Shown: positions 27,866 to 34,483 of the stretch, piece by piece | Position numbering within the stretch: the stretch's first letter is position 1 | How the letters are laid out: the number at the start of each line of letters is the position of its first letter | From: Isosphaeraceae bacterium | GTDB taxonomy: Bacteria > Planctomycetota > Planctomycetia > Isosphaerales > Isosphaeraceae | NCBI GenBank assembly: GCA_021324445.1 | Contig: JAJPJC010000260.1 | Span: forward strand, 1 to 40,447 | Length of the DNA stretch: 40,447 nucleotides | Direction of reading: 5' to 3' | Made by a program: the position numbers and the translations under genes | Notes under the pieces: model-generated | Told to the model about the DNA's origin: nothing | The model's input: the letters and a program-made list of their open reading frames with translations, nothing else | The model's database searches: none

Positions 27866-28204
27866 TCAAGAACCGCGCGCGGTCGACTTCCTGGTGAGCG
27901 GTGCCGCGCCTCGCTCCGCCGCTCGGCGTGCGATCGCCGGGTCTGGTGAGTCCTCGCGATGGAGTCGGTAGGCCACCTCCAGGTTGAGCCAGAACTCCGC
28001 CGAGGAGCCGAAGGCCGCCTCCAACTCCCGGGCCGTCCGCGGCGTGATCTGCTTATGGCCATTGATGATCGCGTTGACCGCCTGGGAGGGACGACCCAGG
28101 ATCTCGGCCAGGTCGCGCTGCGACCAGCCACGGGCTTCCAACTCCTCCCGGATGAAAGCCCCGGGGGGAAATACTTCAGCGACCGGACGGTTGCTCCGGG
28201 ACAT
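27866..28204 (-). CDS. higA: HigA-family antitoxin
   Basis: 112-residue XRE-type helix-turn-helix antitoxin. The DNA-binding core is ARGWSQRDLAEILGRPSQAVNAI followed by ITPRTARELEAAFG and the family's SAEFWLNLEVAYRL motif. It neutralises HigB and represses the operon. GAGGTGA precedes ATG 28204. It sits 19 bases downstream of higB, in the toxin-first order typical of HigBA. The C-terminal 30 residues are basic and variable. Converges on the RND pump gene (15 bases between stops). Confidence 0.92.
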   Translation of the reverse strand: MSRSNRPVAEVFPPGAFIREELEARGWSQRDLAEILGRPSQAVNAIINGHKQITPRTARELEAAFGSSAEFWLNLEVAYRLHREDSPDPAIARRAAERGAAPLTRKSTARGS

Positions 28205-28223
28205 GGTGTGTCACCTCAAGTCC

Positions 28224-28520
28224 TCAGTGATAGTCTTCGATCGCCAGGACAATGATGATGTTGCCTTGGTCGGATTCCTCGATTTGGAAGATCAGGCGGA
28301 ACTGGTCGTTCAATCGCATCGAATACTGGTGCTTCCGATCTCCCTTGAGCTTCTCGAACCGCAGTGACTTGAGCGCCCTCAGGTCATTCTCGTTGGCGGC
28401 TGCCCGGATGGCCTGCATCCGCATGCGGAAGGCCCGTACGAGGTTGGCCGCGAAGCCACTGGTGAAGTCCGGTTCCTCATCGATCCGCCGCAACGTCTTG
28501 TTCGCGTGACGGTAGCGCAT
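28224..28520 (-). CDS. higB: HigB/RelE-family toxin
   Basis: 98-residue RelE-superfamily RNase toxin, ribosome-dependent mRNA cleavage in the family. Markers are the N-terminal helix pair, LRALKSLRFEKLKGDRKHQYSMRLNDQFRLIF (only as landmarks: RLNDQFRLIF is the conserved strand with the catalytic-type Arg) and the final VLAIEDYH with terminal His. The length is normal. It is transcribed first, followed by higA. A predicted promoter and a palindrome lie directly upstream. Confidence 0.9.
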   Translation of the reverse strand: MRYRHANKTLRRIDEEPDFTSGFAANLVRAFRMRMQAIRAAANENDLRALKSLRFEKLKGDRKHQYSMRLNDQFRLIFQIEESDQGNIIIVLAIEDYH

Positions 28521-28525
28521 CGGTC

Positions 28526-28542
28526 ATCACCCCATCAGTGAT
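28526..28542. promoter_or_regulatory. Palindrome, candidate HigA operator
   Basis: ATCAC and GTGAT flank a 7-base centre. It sits 6 bases upstream of higB and just downstream of the predicted -10, a good place for antitoxin autorepression. Confidence 0.4.
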
Positions 28543-28545
28543 ACA

Positions 28546-28575
28546 ATGGTAACTCACCACCGCGGCGGCGGTCAA
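28546..28575 (-). promoter_or_regulatory. Candidate sigma-70 promoter of higBA
   Basis: On the minus strand TTGACC (28575-28570), an 18-base spacer and TACCAT (28551-28546). Five of six and four of six consensus matches. Confidence 0.4.
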
Positions 28576-28931
28576 GTCCGGGGCGCGCCGAGCTCCTGCC
28601 GAGTTTGGCACGCGCCAGGATGGGACCTCGATCGAGTCGTTTCGCTGGGATCGACCTGGAAACGATGCCCTGGAGAGCACCGATGGACCGGGGACGACCA
28701 CCGTGGGGCCCTCGTGGAGACTCCTTTGTACGCCCCCACGATCGGGCTCAAGGCATGAAGGCGTGACCGGCTCCCTCTCACCCGGCGAGGCCACCGACCG
28801 GATTTGATAAGCTGGATTTTATCCTCGCCTCAGGATCGGCTTAGGATCGCCGGTTATACTGCCGCTTGCCATCGTGGGCGGCACCGATACCGGGCCGGGC
28901 AATCGCGGTGGCAACCCAGGGGAGGATGACG

Positions 28932-29681
28932 ATGCGCACGCAATGTGGAATGGGAGTGCTGGCCCTCTTCGGCGTCTCGGTACTGGTCGGCGCGGCGCGG
29001 GCCGGCGAGGAAGAAGTCCCCGTCGACAAGTTGCCGGCGGCGGTCAAGAAGGCGATCAAGGCGAAGTTTCCCAAGGCCGAGATCGAGGAGGCCACCCGGG
29101 AGGTCGAGGACGGCACCACGACCTACGAGGTCAAGCTCGAGGTCAACGACCGCTCGATTGATATCGCGTTGAAGGCCAACGGGACGATCCTCGAGGTCGA
29201 GAAGGAAATCCCCTTCAGCAAGCTCCCGAAGGCGGTCAAGAAAGCCTTGGCGGCCAGGTATCCCCAGGCGAAGATTCAGAAGGTCGAGGAGGTCACCAAG
29301 GGCAAGGATGGACCGTTGCTCTACGAGATCGCCATCCAGGCCGAGGTCGTCTTGACCGCCAAGGGCAAAGCCGTCCACGAGAGGGCGAAGCCGGCCGCGA
29401 AGGCCAAGCAGTCGAAGGACGAGGACGAGGATCAAGACGAAGACGAGGATGAGGACGAGGACCATCATCATGGCGACGCCAAGGCCAGGAAGGGTGAGCA
29501 TCATGGCGACGCCAAGGCCAAGACGAGCGACAAGGACCACGAGCACGAAGACGAAGACGAGGGCGAAGAGCACGGTCATGTGAAGGCCAAGAAGGGCGAG
29601 AAGGACGAGCATCATGCCAAGGCCTCAGCCAAGTCCAAGAAGGACAAGGACGAGGATGAAGACGACGATGAGGATGAGTGA
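28932..29681 (+). CDS. Exported PepSY-like protein with acidic/His-rich tail
   Basis: 249 residues from ATG 28932, behind AGGGGAGG. A signal peptide (MGVLALFGVSVLVGAARA) is followed by two PepSY-like units. Each begins with LPxAVKKAIxAKFPKAEI-type helices, then a TYEVKL- or LYEIAI-type strand (about residues 30-95 and 100-150). From about residue 158 to the end the protein is a low-complexity Asp/Glu/Lys/His tail with two copies of HHGDAKA(R/K). The family modulates proteases or sensor kinases and is often encoded beside two-component systems. The tail might bind divalent metal (inference). A relic kinase end follows in the same frame directly after the stop. Confidence 0.78.
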   Translation: MRTQCGMGVLALFGVSVLVGAARAGEEEVPVDKLPAAVKKAIKAKFPKAEIEEATREVEDGTTTYEVKLEVNDRSIDIALKANGTILEVEKEIPFSKLPKAVKKALAARYPQAKIQKVEEVTKGKDGPLLYEIAIQAEVVLTAKGKAVHERAKPAAKAKQSKDEDEDQDEDEDEDEDHHHGDAKARKGEHHGDAKAKTSDKDHEHEDEDEGEEHGHVKAKKGEKDEHHAKASAKSKKDKDEDEDDDEDE

Positions 29682-29708
29682 CGGCGAGGGAGAGCGACAC
29701 GGATTGTC

Positions 29709-29834
29709 CCGGGCCTGGGTCTGGGCCTGGCCGTAGCCCATCGCATCGCGACGGCCTGCGGCGGTGCGATCACGGTGCGGAGCCCCACCGGCACAGGAGC
29801 ACGCTTCGAGGTCCGGCTGCCGATCGCGACGCCG
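29709..29834 (+). pseudogene. C-terminal remnant of a sensor histidine kinase
   Basis: In the same frame as the PepSY-like gene, just past its stop (29679-29681), the DNA still encodes the end of a HATPase_c domain: GLGLGLAVAHRIATACGG, then ITVRSPTGTGARFEVRLP. These match the G2 box, the following helix and the last strands of histidine kinases. There is no start codon context, no H box and no N or G1 box. The frame stays open to 29975 but loses kinase similarity after 29834. It is a decayed or deleted kinase that once lay downstream of the PepSY-like gene, a common partnership. Confidence 0.65.
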
Positions 29835-29925
29835 GTCGTTGCCGATGCCGCGACGACGACGACGCGGTCGGAACACGCTCGCCAGGCCGCCGCGCTCGGA
29901 CCGGAACCACACGGTCTGACCCGCG

Positions 29926-30372
29926 TCACTTCGACTGAAGGTCATATTTCAGGTCGCTGGCCCCGCCGCGCTTGATCTCCTCCGTGAGGATCGTCTTCGT
30001 ATTGTATTTCGCGGGGATTGCCTCCTTGTACTGAGTGGCTTTCTTCTTCCCGATGGTGATCTGGCCCCGAGGCTCCCGCTTCACGGGCACCGCGCTGACC
30101 GAGACCTTGTAGCTGCCGGGGACCAGCCCATCGGCCCTCGGGATGGAGAACTGACCGTTCTCAATCGCAGCGGTTCCCGAGATCGCCGGCCCTCCCGAGC
30201 CGGACGCCGGCGTGAACTGGATCGCGCCCTCGGCGAGCGGCCGGCCATCCAGCGTCACGGTCCCCGCGACCGGCTCGCGCGGCAGGTCGTCGCGACTCCC
30301 CGAGCAGCCCGCCATCAGGCCCGAGGCGGCGAGGCTCAGGACAAAAGAAAAACGTCGGTAATGTCGGATCAT
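29926..30372 (-). CDS. Small exported lipoprotein, planctomycete type, with Ig/transthyretin-like fold
   Basis: 148-residue lipoprotein. Signal peptide ends in lipobox LMAGC (Cys near residue 22). The body reads PVAGTVTLDGRPLAEGAIQF and GTAAIENGQFSI, then LVPGSYKVSVSAVP, the pattern of carboxypeptidase-regulatory-like (transthyretin-like) beta-sandwiches. It ends KYDLQSK. Planctomycete genomes carry many such proteins, often next to DUF1559 pseudopilin-like genes; none is adjacent here. ATG 30372. Exact function unknown. Confidence 0.85.
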   Translation of the reverse strand: MIRHYRRFSFVLSLAASGLMAGCSGSRDDLPREPVAGTVTLDGRPLAEGAIQFTPASGSGGPAISGTAAIENGQFSIPRADGLVPGSYKVSVSAVPVKREPRGQITIGKKKATQYKEAIPAKYNTKTILTEEIKRGGASDLKYDLQSK

Positions 30373-30411
30373 GAGTATCTCATCTTCCTGAGTTCAAGAC
30401 TGGGCGGGATC

Positions 30412-30623
30412 GGACCGTGGGGCAGCCGCCCCCGGCTGCCCTCTGCCAGCCAGGACGGCCGGCCCACACCTTCCCCCTTGGATGGACCGATTTAGCCTGA
30501 ATTCACCATCTCTTCCCCGGTCGATGCAAGGAAAAAAACGGGACGATCCCCGACTTTCAAGGCCGGACGGTGCGGCAGCCGCCCCCGGCTGCCCTCTGCC
30601 AGCCGGGGTGGCCGGCCCACACC
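30412..30623. repeat. Pair of 59-bp direct repeats
   Basis: 30412-30470 and 30565-30623 agree at 54 of 59 positions. Each contains the perfect hairpin GGCAGCC-GCCCCC-GGCTGCC-type core. About 94 unique bases lie between. Confidence 0.8.
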
Positions 30624-30643
30624 GCCCGCAAGCCGTCCCACTC

Positions 30644-30671
30644 TTGACCTCGTCCGCATGCGTGCTACAAT
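30644..30671 (+). promoter_or_regulatory. Sigma-70-like promoter of the surface-protein gene
   Basis: TTGACC (30644-30649), 16-base spacer, TACAAT (30666-30671). Five of six matches in each hexamer. Predicted leader of about 140 bases to ATG 30818. Confidence 0.55.
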
Positions 30672-30817
30672 GCATCATGCAGGCGCGATTGTACGGCGGA
30701 CACGGGTTGAAGGATTTGGCGGTGGGAAAACGTGGGAACTGGAGTGGACTCTGAGCGGGCGGTTGGCCGCATTTAGAGGCAGGGAGTTATCGCTTTTTCG
30801 CCGACGGAGAGTGGGCC

Positions 30818-31555
30818 ATGGAGTTCTGGGCTGGGCGCTTCAGCGAGGGGGCACTCGAGGGGAGCTTGCCGGGAGGAGTGGTCGCGGCAGGCTCGCGTCG
30901 AGCGCGGCGGCGAAGGGGACAGCGATCGCTGGGACCGAAGCTGGAGCAGCTCGAGTCGCGGACGGTGCTTTCCCAGGTCACCTGGACCGGGTCGGACGCG
31001 GCGACCAGCACCAAGTGGTCCGACGCGAACAACTGGCTAAACGACACGGCGCCGGTCGCGACCGATGACCTGAGCTTCCCCCCCGTGACGAACTCAGCCC
31101 TGACCAGCACCAACGACCTGACTGCCGGCACGAGCTTCGCCTCGTTGACGGTCAGCGGGAGTGGTTACACGATCAGCGGCAACGGCATCGCGCTGACGGG
31201 GCTGCTCCAGGCCTCGCAGACCTCGGGGAGCTCGACGGTGAATCTCCCCGTCGATTTCGGCACCGCCCAGGGGATGGTTCAGGTCACCGACGCGGGGTCG
31301 ATCCTCGTGCTGGAGGCATCCTCAGCGGCTCGGGTGGACTCTTCCAGCAGGGTTCGGGTGAGCTCGACCTGTCGGCCGCCAACACCTATACCGGGACCAC
31401 GACGGTCAGCGCCGGGACCCTGCACGTCGATGGGTCGGTTGCCGGGCTGGTCGCGCTCAGCTCGGGCACGACGCTCGGCGGGGTCGGGACGGTCGGCTCG
31501 ATCTCCACCAGCAGCGCGACCCTCAATCCGGGTGATACGACGCCGGGCACCCTGA
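30818..31555 (+). CDS. N-terminal part of a frameshifted LExRxxLS surface protein
   Basis: Opens with a basic N-terminus and the planctomycete surface motif LEQLESRTVLS (about residues 42-52). A beta-rich passenger-like region follows (VTWTGSDAATSTKWSDANNWL, SLTVSGSGYTISGNGIAL). After about position 31312 this frame turns into Arg/Pro-rich nonsense. The real continuation is in the next frame (see the following entry). Restoring one G near 31315 would read LEGILSGSGGLFQQGSG and give one protein of about 850 residues. Confidence 0.7.
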   Translation: MEFWAGRFSEGALEGSLPGGVVAAGSRRARRRRGQRSLGPKLEQLESRTVLSQVTWTGSDAATSTKWSDANNWLNDTAPVATDDLSFPPVTNSALTSTNDLTAGTSFASLTVSGSGYTISGNGIALTGLLQASQTSGSSTVNLPVDFGTAQGMVQVTDAGSILVLEASSAARVDSSSRVRVSSTCRPPTPIPGPRRSAPGPCTSMGRLPGWSRSARARRSAGSGRSARSPPAARPSIRVIRRRAP

Positions 31556-33372
31556 CGGACACCGGGGCCCTGACGCTCGATTCGGGTTCCACCTACGATG
31601 TGACCCTCAACAGCGACACAGTGTTCAGCCAGATGAAGGTCGGCGGCGCGATCAACCTGGGCAGTGCGAAGCTCAACCTCTCGCTCGGCTCCGGCTTCAC
31701 CCCGACGGGCAACGACCAGTTCACGATCATCCAGAACACCAGCTCCACGCCGATCACGGGCACCTTCGCCGGCCTGGCCGAGGGGGCGATCGTCACGGCC
31801 TCGGGCGAGCAGTTCCGGATCAGCTATAAGGGGGGCGCGGGCCACGACGTGGTCCTGACCCACCTGGTCGACACCACGACGGTGGTCAGCCCCGTGTCGG
31901 CGACGCCGGTCTTCGGCCAATCGGTCGCGCTGACCGCCACCGTGACCGCCAATACCTCCGGCTTGGGTACGCCGGGGGGCAGCGTGGAGTTCCTGAGCGG
32001 CACGACCGACCTGGGCTCCGCGAATCTGAACTCCGCGGGCGTCGCGACCTTGAACACGACCAACCTGACGACGGGCGCCAACTCGATCACCGCGGTTTAC
32101 TCGGGCAACTCGACCTTCGCGAGCAGCACCTCCACGGCTGTCTCCGTGACGGTCGCTCAGGCCTCGACCACGACGAGCCTCACGACCAGCCCCAATCCGG
32201 CGCTGGCCGGCCAGCAGGTCGCGCTGACGGCGAAGGTCGTGCCGGTCAGCCCCGGCGCGGGCATCCCGACCGGCTCGGTCGAGTTCTTCAACGGCACGAC
32301 CGACCTGGGACCCGGCACGCTCAGTGGCGGCGTGGCCACCCTGTACACCTCCAGCCTCCCCGTCGGCTCCGACACGATCACGGCCGACTACTCGGGCGAT
32401 ACGAACTTCACCGCCAGCAAGGCTCCGGGCGTTACCCAGCAGGTGAACCTGGGCAGCGTCACCGTCACGGTCTCGCCTTCCAGTACGACCCCGTTCGGGC
32501 TCACGCCGGTGACGCTCAACGCGACCGTCGCAGCGCCCACGACCCCGGGGGCGCCGGCGCCCACCGGCTCGGTGACCTTCTTCGATATCCACGGCACCAA
32601 TCTCGGCTCCGCTACCCTGACCAGCGGCACAGCCAGTCTGACCGTCCCGTCGCTGCCCATCGGCCCGGAAGCGATCACGGCCGTCTATTCGGGAGACTCG
32701 AACTACCAGGGCGTGTCGTCGCCGGCGGTCGCGATGGTCGTCGGCAGCCAGCCCGAGCTATTCGTCAACCAGATCTACCTGGATGTCTTCGGCGCCCCGG
32801 CCGGTTATGGAGAAGCCTACTGGGTCGCCCTGTACAACGCCGGCGTCACCCGCACCCACCTTGCCAGCTTGATCGTCAACAGTCAGGCGGCCAAGGTCGC
32901 GGCGGTGAACGACGCCTATCTGAACTACCTGGGGCAGCCCGCGACCCAAGCCGAGGAGCTGCGGGTCGTGACCAAGCCCAACCCCTCCCTGATCGCGCTG
33001 AATGCCACCCTCCTCGGCTCGCGCGCGTTCTACAGGACCCGGGCCGGCGGCACGACCCAGGGCTTCCTGACCGCCCTGGGACACGCCGTGTACGGTGCCG
33101 GGTTCTCCTTCACGCCCAAGGTCCGGGCCAGCCTCACCCGCCAGCTCGCGCACGGCACCTCGCGGCGTCAGGTCGCCCTGGAGGTGATCACCAGCCCCAG
33201 CGGCCTCAGTACGGAGGTCAACAACCTCGTCGAGGGGATCCTCCATCGGCCGGCCACCCGCAAGGAGGTCGCTCGCTTCAGCCCGATCATCGCGCGCGGA
33301 CAGATCGGTCCGGTCGCCATCGCCTTGTTCGGCTCACGCGAATTCTATAACAAATTCGTGAACATCATTTGA
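31312..33372 (+). CDS. C-terminal part of the same surface protein: Ig-like repeats and DUF4214
   Basis: Without an own start near its beginning (first in-frame GTG is 31600). It starts with autotransporter-type beta repeats (LDLSAANTYTGTTTVSAGTL). Three Ig-like (Big_3_5-like) domains follow, each with GSVEFFNGTTDLG and ITAVYSGDSNF-type lines (about 31870-32150, 32160-32430, 32450-32740). A C-terminal DUF4214-type region closes it (NQIYLDVFGAPA, AYLNYLGQPAT, ALFGSREFYNKFV). Such proteins are secreted or surface-attached adhesin or matrix proteins. It is either a recent pseudogene, an assembly error or a frameshifted gene. Confidence 0.8.
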   Translation, partial: GGILSGSGGLFQQGSGELDLSAANTYTGTTTVSAGTLHVDGSVAGLVALSSGTTLGGVGTVGSISTSSATLNPGDTTPGTLTDTGALTLDSGSTYDVTLNSDTVFSQMKVGGAINLGSAKLNLSLGSGFTPTGNDQFTIIQNTSSTPITGTFAGLAEGAIVTASGEQFRISYKGGAGHDVVLTHLVDTTTVVSPVSATPVFGQSVALTATVTANTSGLGTPGGSVEFLSGTTDLGSANLNSAGVATLNTTNLTTGANSITAVYSGNSTFASSTSTAVSVTVAQASTTTSLTTSPNPALAGQQVALTAKVVPVSPGAGIPTGSVEFFNGTTDLGPGTLSGGVATLYTSSLPVGSDTITADYSGDTNFTASKAPGVTQQVNLGSVTVTVSPSSTTPFGLTPVTLNATVAAPTTPGAPAPTGSVTFFDIHGTNLGSATLTSGTASLTVPSLPIGPEAITAVYSGDSNYQGVSSPAVAMVVGSQPELFVNQIYLDVFGAPAGYGEAYWVALYNAGVTRTHLASLIVNSQAAKVAAVNDAYLNYLGQPATQAEELRVVTKPNPSLIALNATLLGSRAFYRTRAGGTTQGFLTALGHAVYGAGFSFTPKVRASLTRQLAHGTSRRQVALEVITSPSGLSTEVNNLVEGILHRPATRKEVARFSPIIARGQIGPVAIALFGSREFYNKFVNII

Positions 33373-33395
33373 ACGTCGCTGCGCTCCGGTTTTCC

Positions 33396-33604
33396 GTGTT
33401 CGGCAAATGCGTTCGACATCGAGGGTCTACCGAGCGTTGCAGAGAACCGTAAACCGGGCGCATGGCGCTGAGGATCGCCGGCCGGAGCCGGCTCCTCCAC
33501 AATCCGCCTGGAGGAGGCGGCTCGGTCCCCCGATCGGATCCAAGAAGTTGACTCTTCTCCGCAACGCTCAGTAACCCGAACGCCGAACCCCGAACCCCGA
33601 ACAC
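33396..33604. repeat. 209-bp MITE-like element with about 50-bp inverted arms
   Basis: Arms 33396-33446 and 33555-33604 are imperfect reverse complements. Matching blocks are GTGTTCGG, GCGTTCG and GAGCGTTGC(A/G)GAGAA. A further hairpin lies inside (33487-33498 with 33510-33521, 11 of 12). No ORF inside. A partial copy is at 23120-23152. Confidence 0.7.
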
Positions 33605-33616
33605 CGCCCGATGGGC

Positions 33617-34186
33617 TCAGGGCTTGGCCACGCCGATGATGGCCACAGCGAGCCGCCCGCCGGCGTTGCCGGAGGGATCGGACTTGAGGTCGTCGGCCTT
33701 CTCGTGGACGACGAGGCCACGGCCCAGGATCGAGTTGGTGCCGCTGAAGCTCATGAGGTCGTCGTCGAGGTCCACGGTGGCGACGCCGTTGGCGTCGGCC
33801 TTGATGTTGCCCATGTCGCCGACGTGCCGCCGCGCGCTGTCATGCCCGGCGTGGTGCTCACCGGACGGGTTGAAATGCCCCCCCGTGGCCATGCCGTCTT
33901 CGTTCCAGACCCCGAATTCATGGACGTGGAACCCATGCTCGCCCGGGGTCAGGCCGCTGATCTCTCCATAGACATGCATCTTGTTCCCGGTCAGGGTGAA
34001 GGTCACCGTCCCCTTGACCTTGCTCTCGGTCTTGGTGGTCGGGATCAGTTGCCCGATGGCCTTGGTGACCGAGCTGCCGCCCAGCTCGGCCTTCTGCGGC
34101 GCGGCCGCCTGGGTCCGCAGGCCCAGCATCACCCAGCAGACGAGTGCGCCGACGGCCAGAACAGCAAGGCACTTCTTGATCGGCAT
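33617..34186 (-). CDS. sodC: Cu/Zn superoxide dismutase, exported, lacking the usual disulfide
   Basis: 189-residue protein converting superoxide to peroxide and oxygen outside the cytoplasm. Signal peptide or anchor (CLAVLAVGALVCWVMLGL). The metal ligand motifs are HGFHVHEFG (H87, H89), GGHFNPSG (bridging H104), HHAGHDSARRHVGDMGN (Zn site, including H121) and LVVHEKADD (H161). The active-site Arg sits in GNAGGRLA (R178). Both Cys positions of the conserved intrasubunit disulfide are replaced; the mature part has no Cys. ATG 34186 follows AAGGAG at 8 bases. A much longer ORF in this frame is antisense to the nuclease operon and is not real. Confidence 0.92.
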   Translation of the reverse strand: MPIKKCLAVLAVGALVCWVMLGLRTQAAAPQKAELGGSSVTKAIGQLIPTTKTESKVKGTVTFTLTGNKMHVYGEISGLTPGEHGFHVHEFGVWNEDGMATGGHFNPSGEHHAGHDSARRHVGDMGNIKADANGVATVDLDDDLMSFSGTNSILGRGLVVHEKADDLKSDPSGNAGGRLAVAIIGVAKP

Positions 34187-34294
34187 GTCATGTCTCCTTG
34201 GTTGATTGCATCTTGATGTCCGATGGTTCTCCAGCGACGCTGGATGCACCTTATCCCGCCGGGTTGCGGCTCTCAAGGGGCTTGTCGGTCCCGG

Positions 34295-34349
34295 GTCCTT
34301 GGTTGCCGGCGGTGGAGGCCTCCGCGTGCTGGGGCCGGAACCAAGGATC
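34295..34349. repeat. Inverted repeat in the sodC/nuclease divergent region
   Basis: 34295-34309 and 34335-34349 pair (TCCTTGGTT against AACCAAGGA plus CCGG blocks). Related TGGGTCCT/TGAGTCCT units lie at 34414-34433. It may be a regulatory or REP-like element. Confidence 0.5.
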
Positions 34350-34383
34350 ACAAGCAAGTTTCGCACCCAACCGGCGCGGCCCG

Positions 34384-34412
34384 TGGACAATCGCTTATCG
34401 CTGATGGATAAT
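34384..34412 (+). promoter_or_regulatory. Sigma-70-like promoter of the three-gene nuclease/ATPase operon
   Basis: TGGACA (34384-34389), 17-base spacer, GATAAT (34407-34412). Five of six matches each with ideal spacing. ATG 34484 follows about 65 bases after the expected start. Confidence 0.55.
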
Positions 34413-34483
34413 TGAGTCCTTGGGTCCTTGAGTCCGTCGTGGTTCTGCCCGAGCCGCAAACGGACTGGTGGAGGCAAGCGACC

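Larger units (their letters stand above)
28521..28931. other. Intergenic control region between higB and the PepSY-like gene
   Basis: 411 bases separate the divergent higB and PepSY-like genes. The left end holds the higBA promoter and palindrome. A TATACT hexamer (28855-28860) could be the -10 for the PepSY-like gene, but no good -35 is seen. The middle has only short ORFs without convincing products. Confidence 0.5.
30373..30817. other. Intergenic region with direct repeats and a promoter
   Basis: 445 bases between the divergent lipoprotein and surface-protein genes. It contains two 59-base direct repeats and a good promoter (listed separately). No credible gene was seen. Confidence 0.6.
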
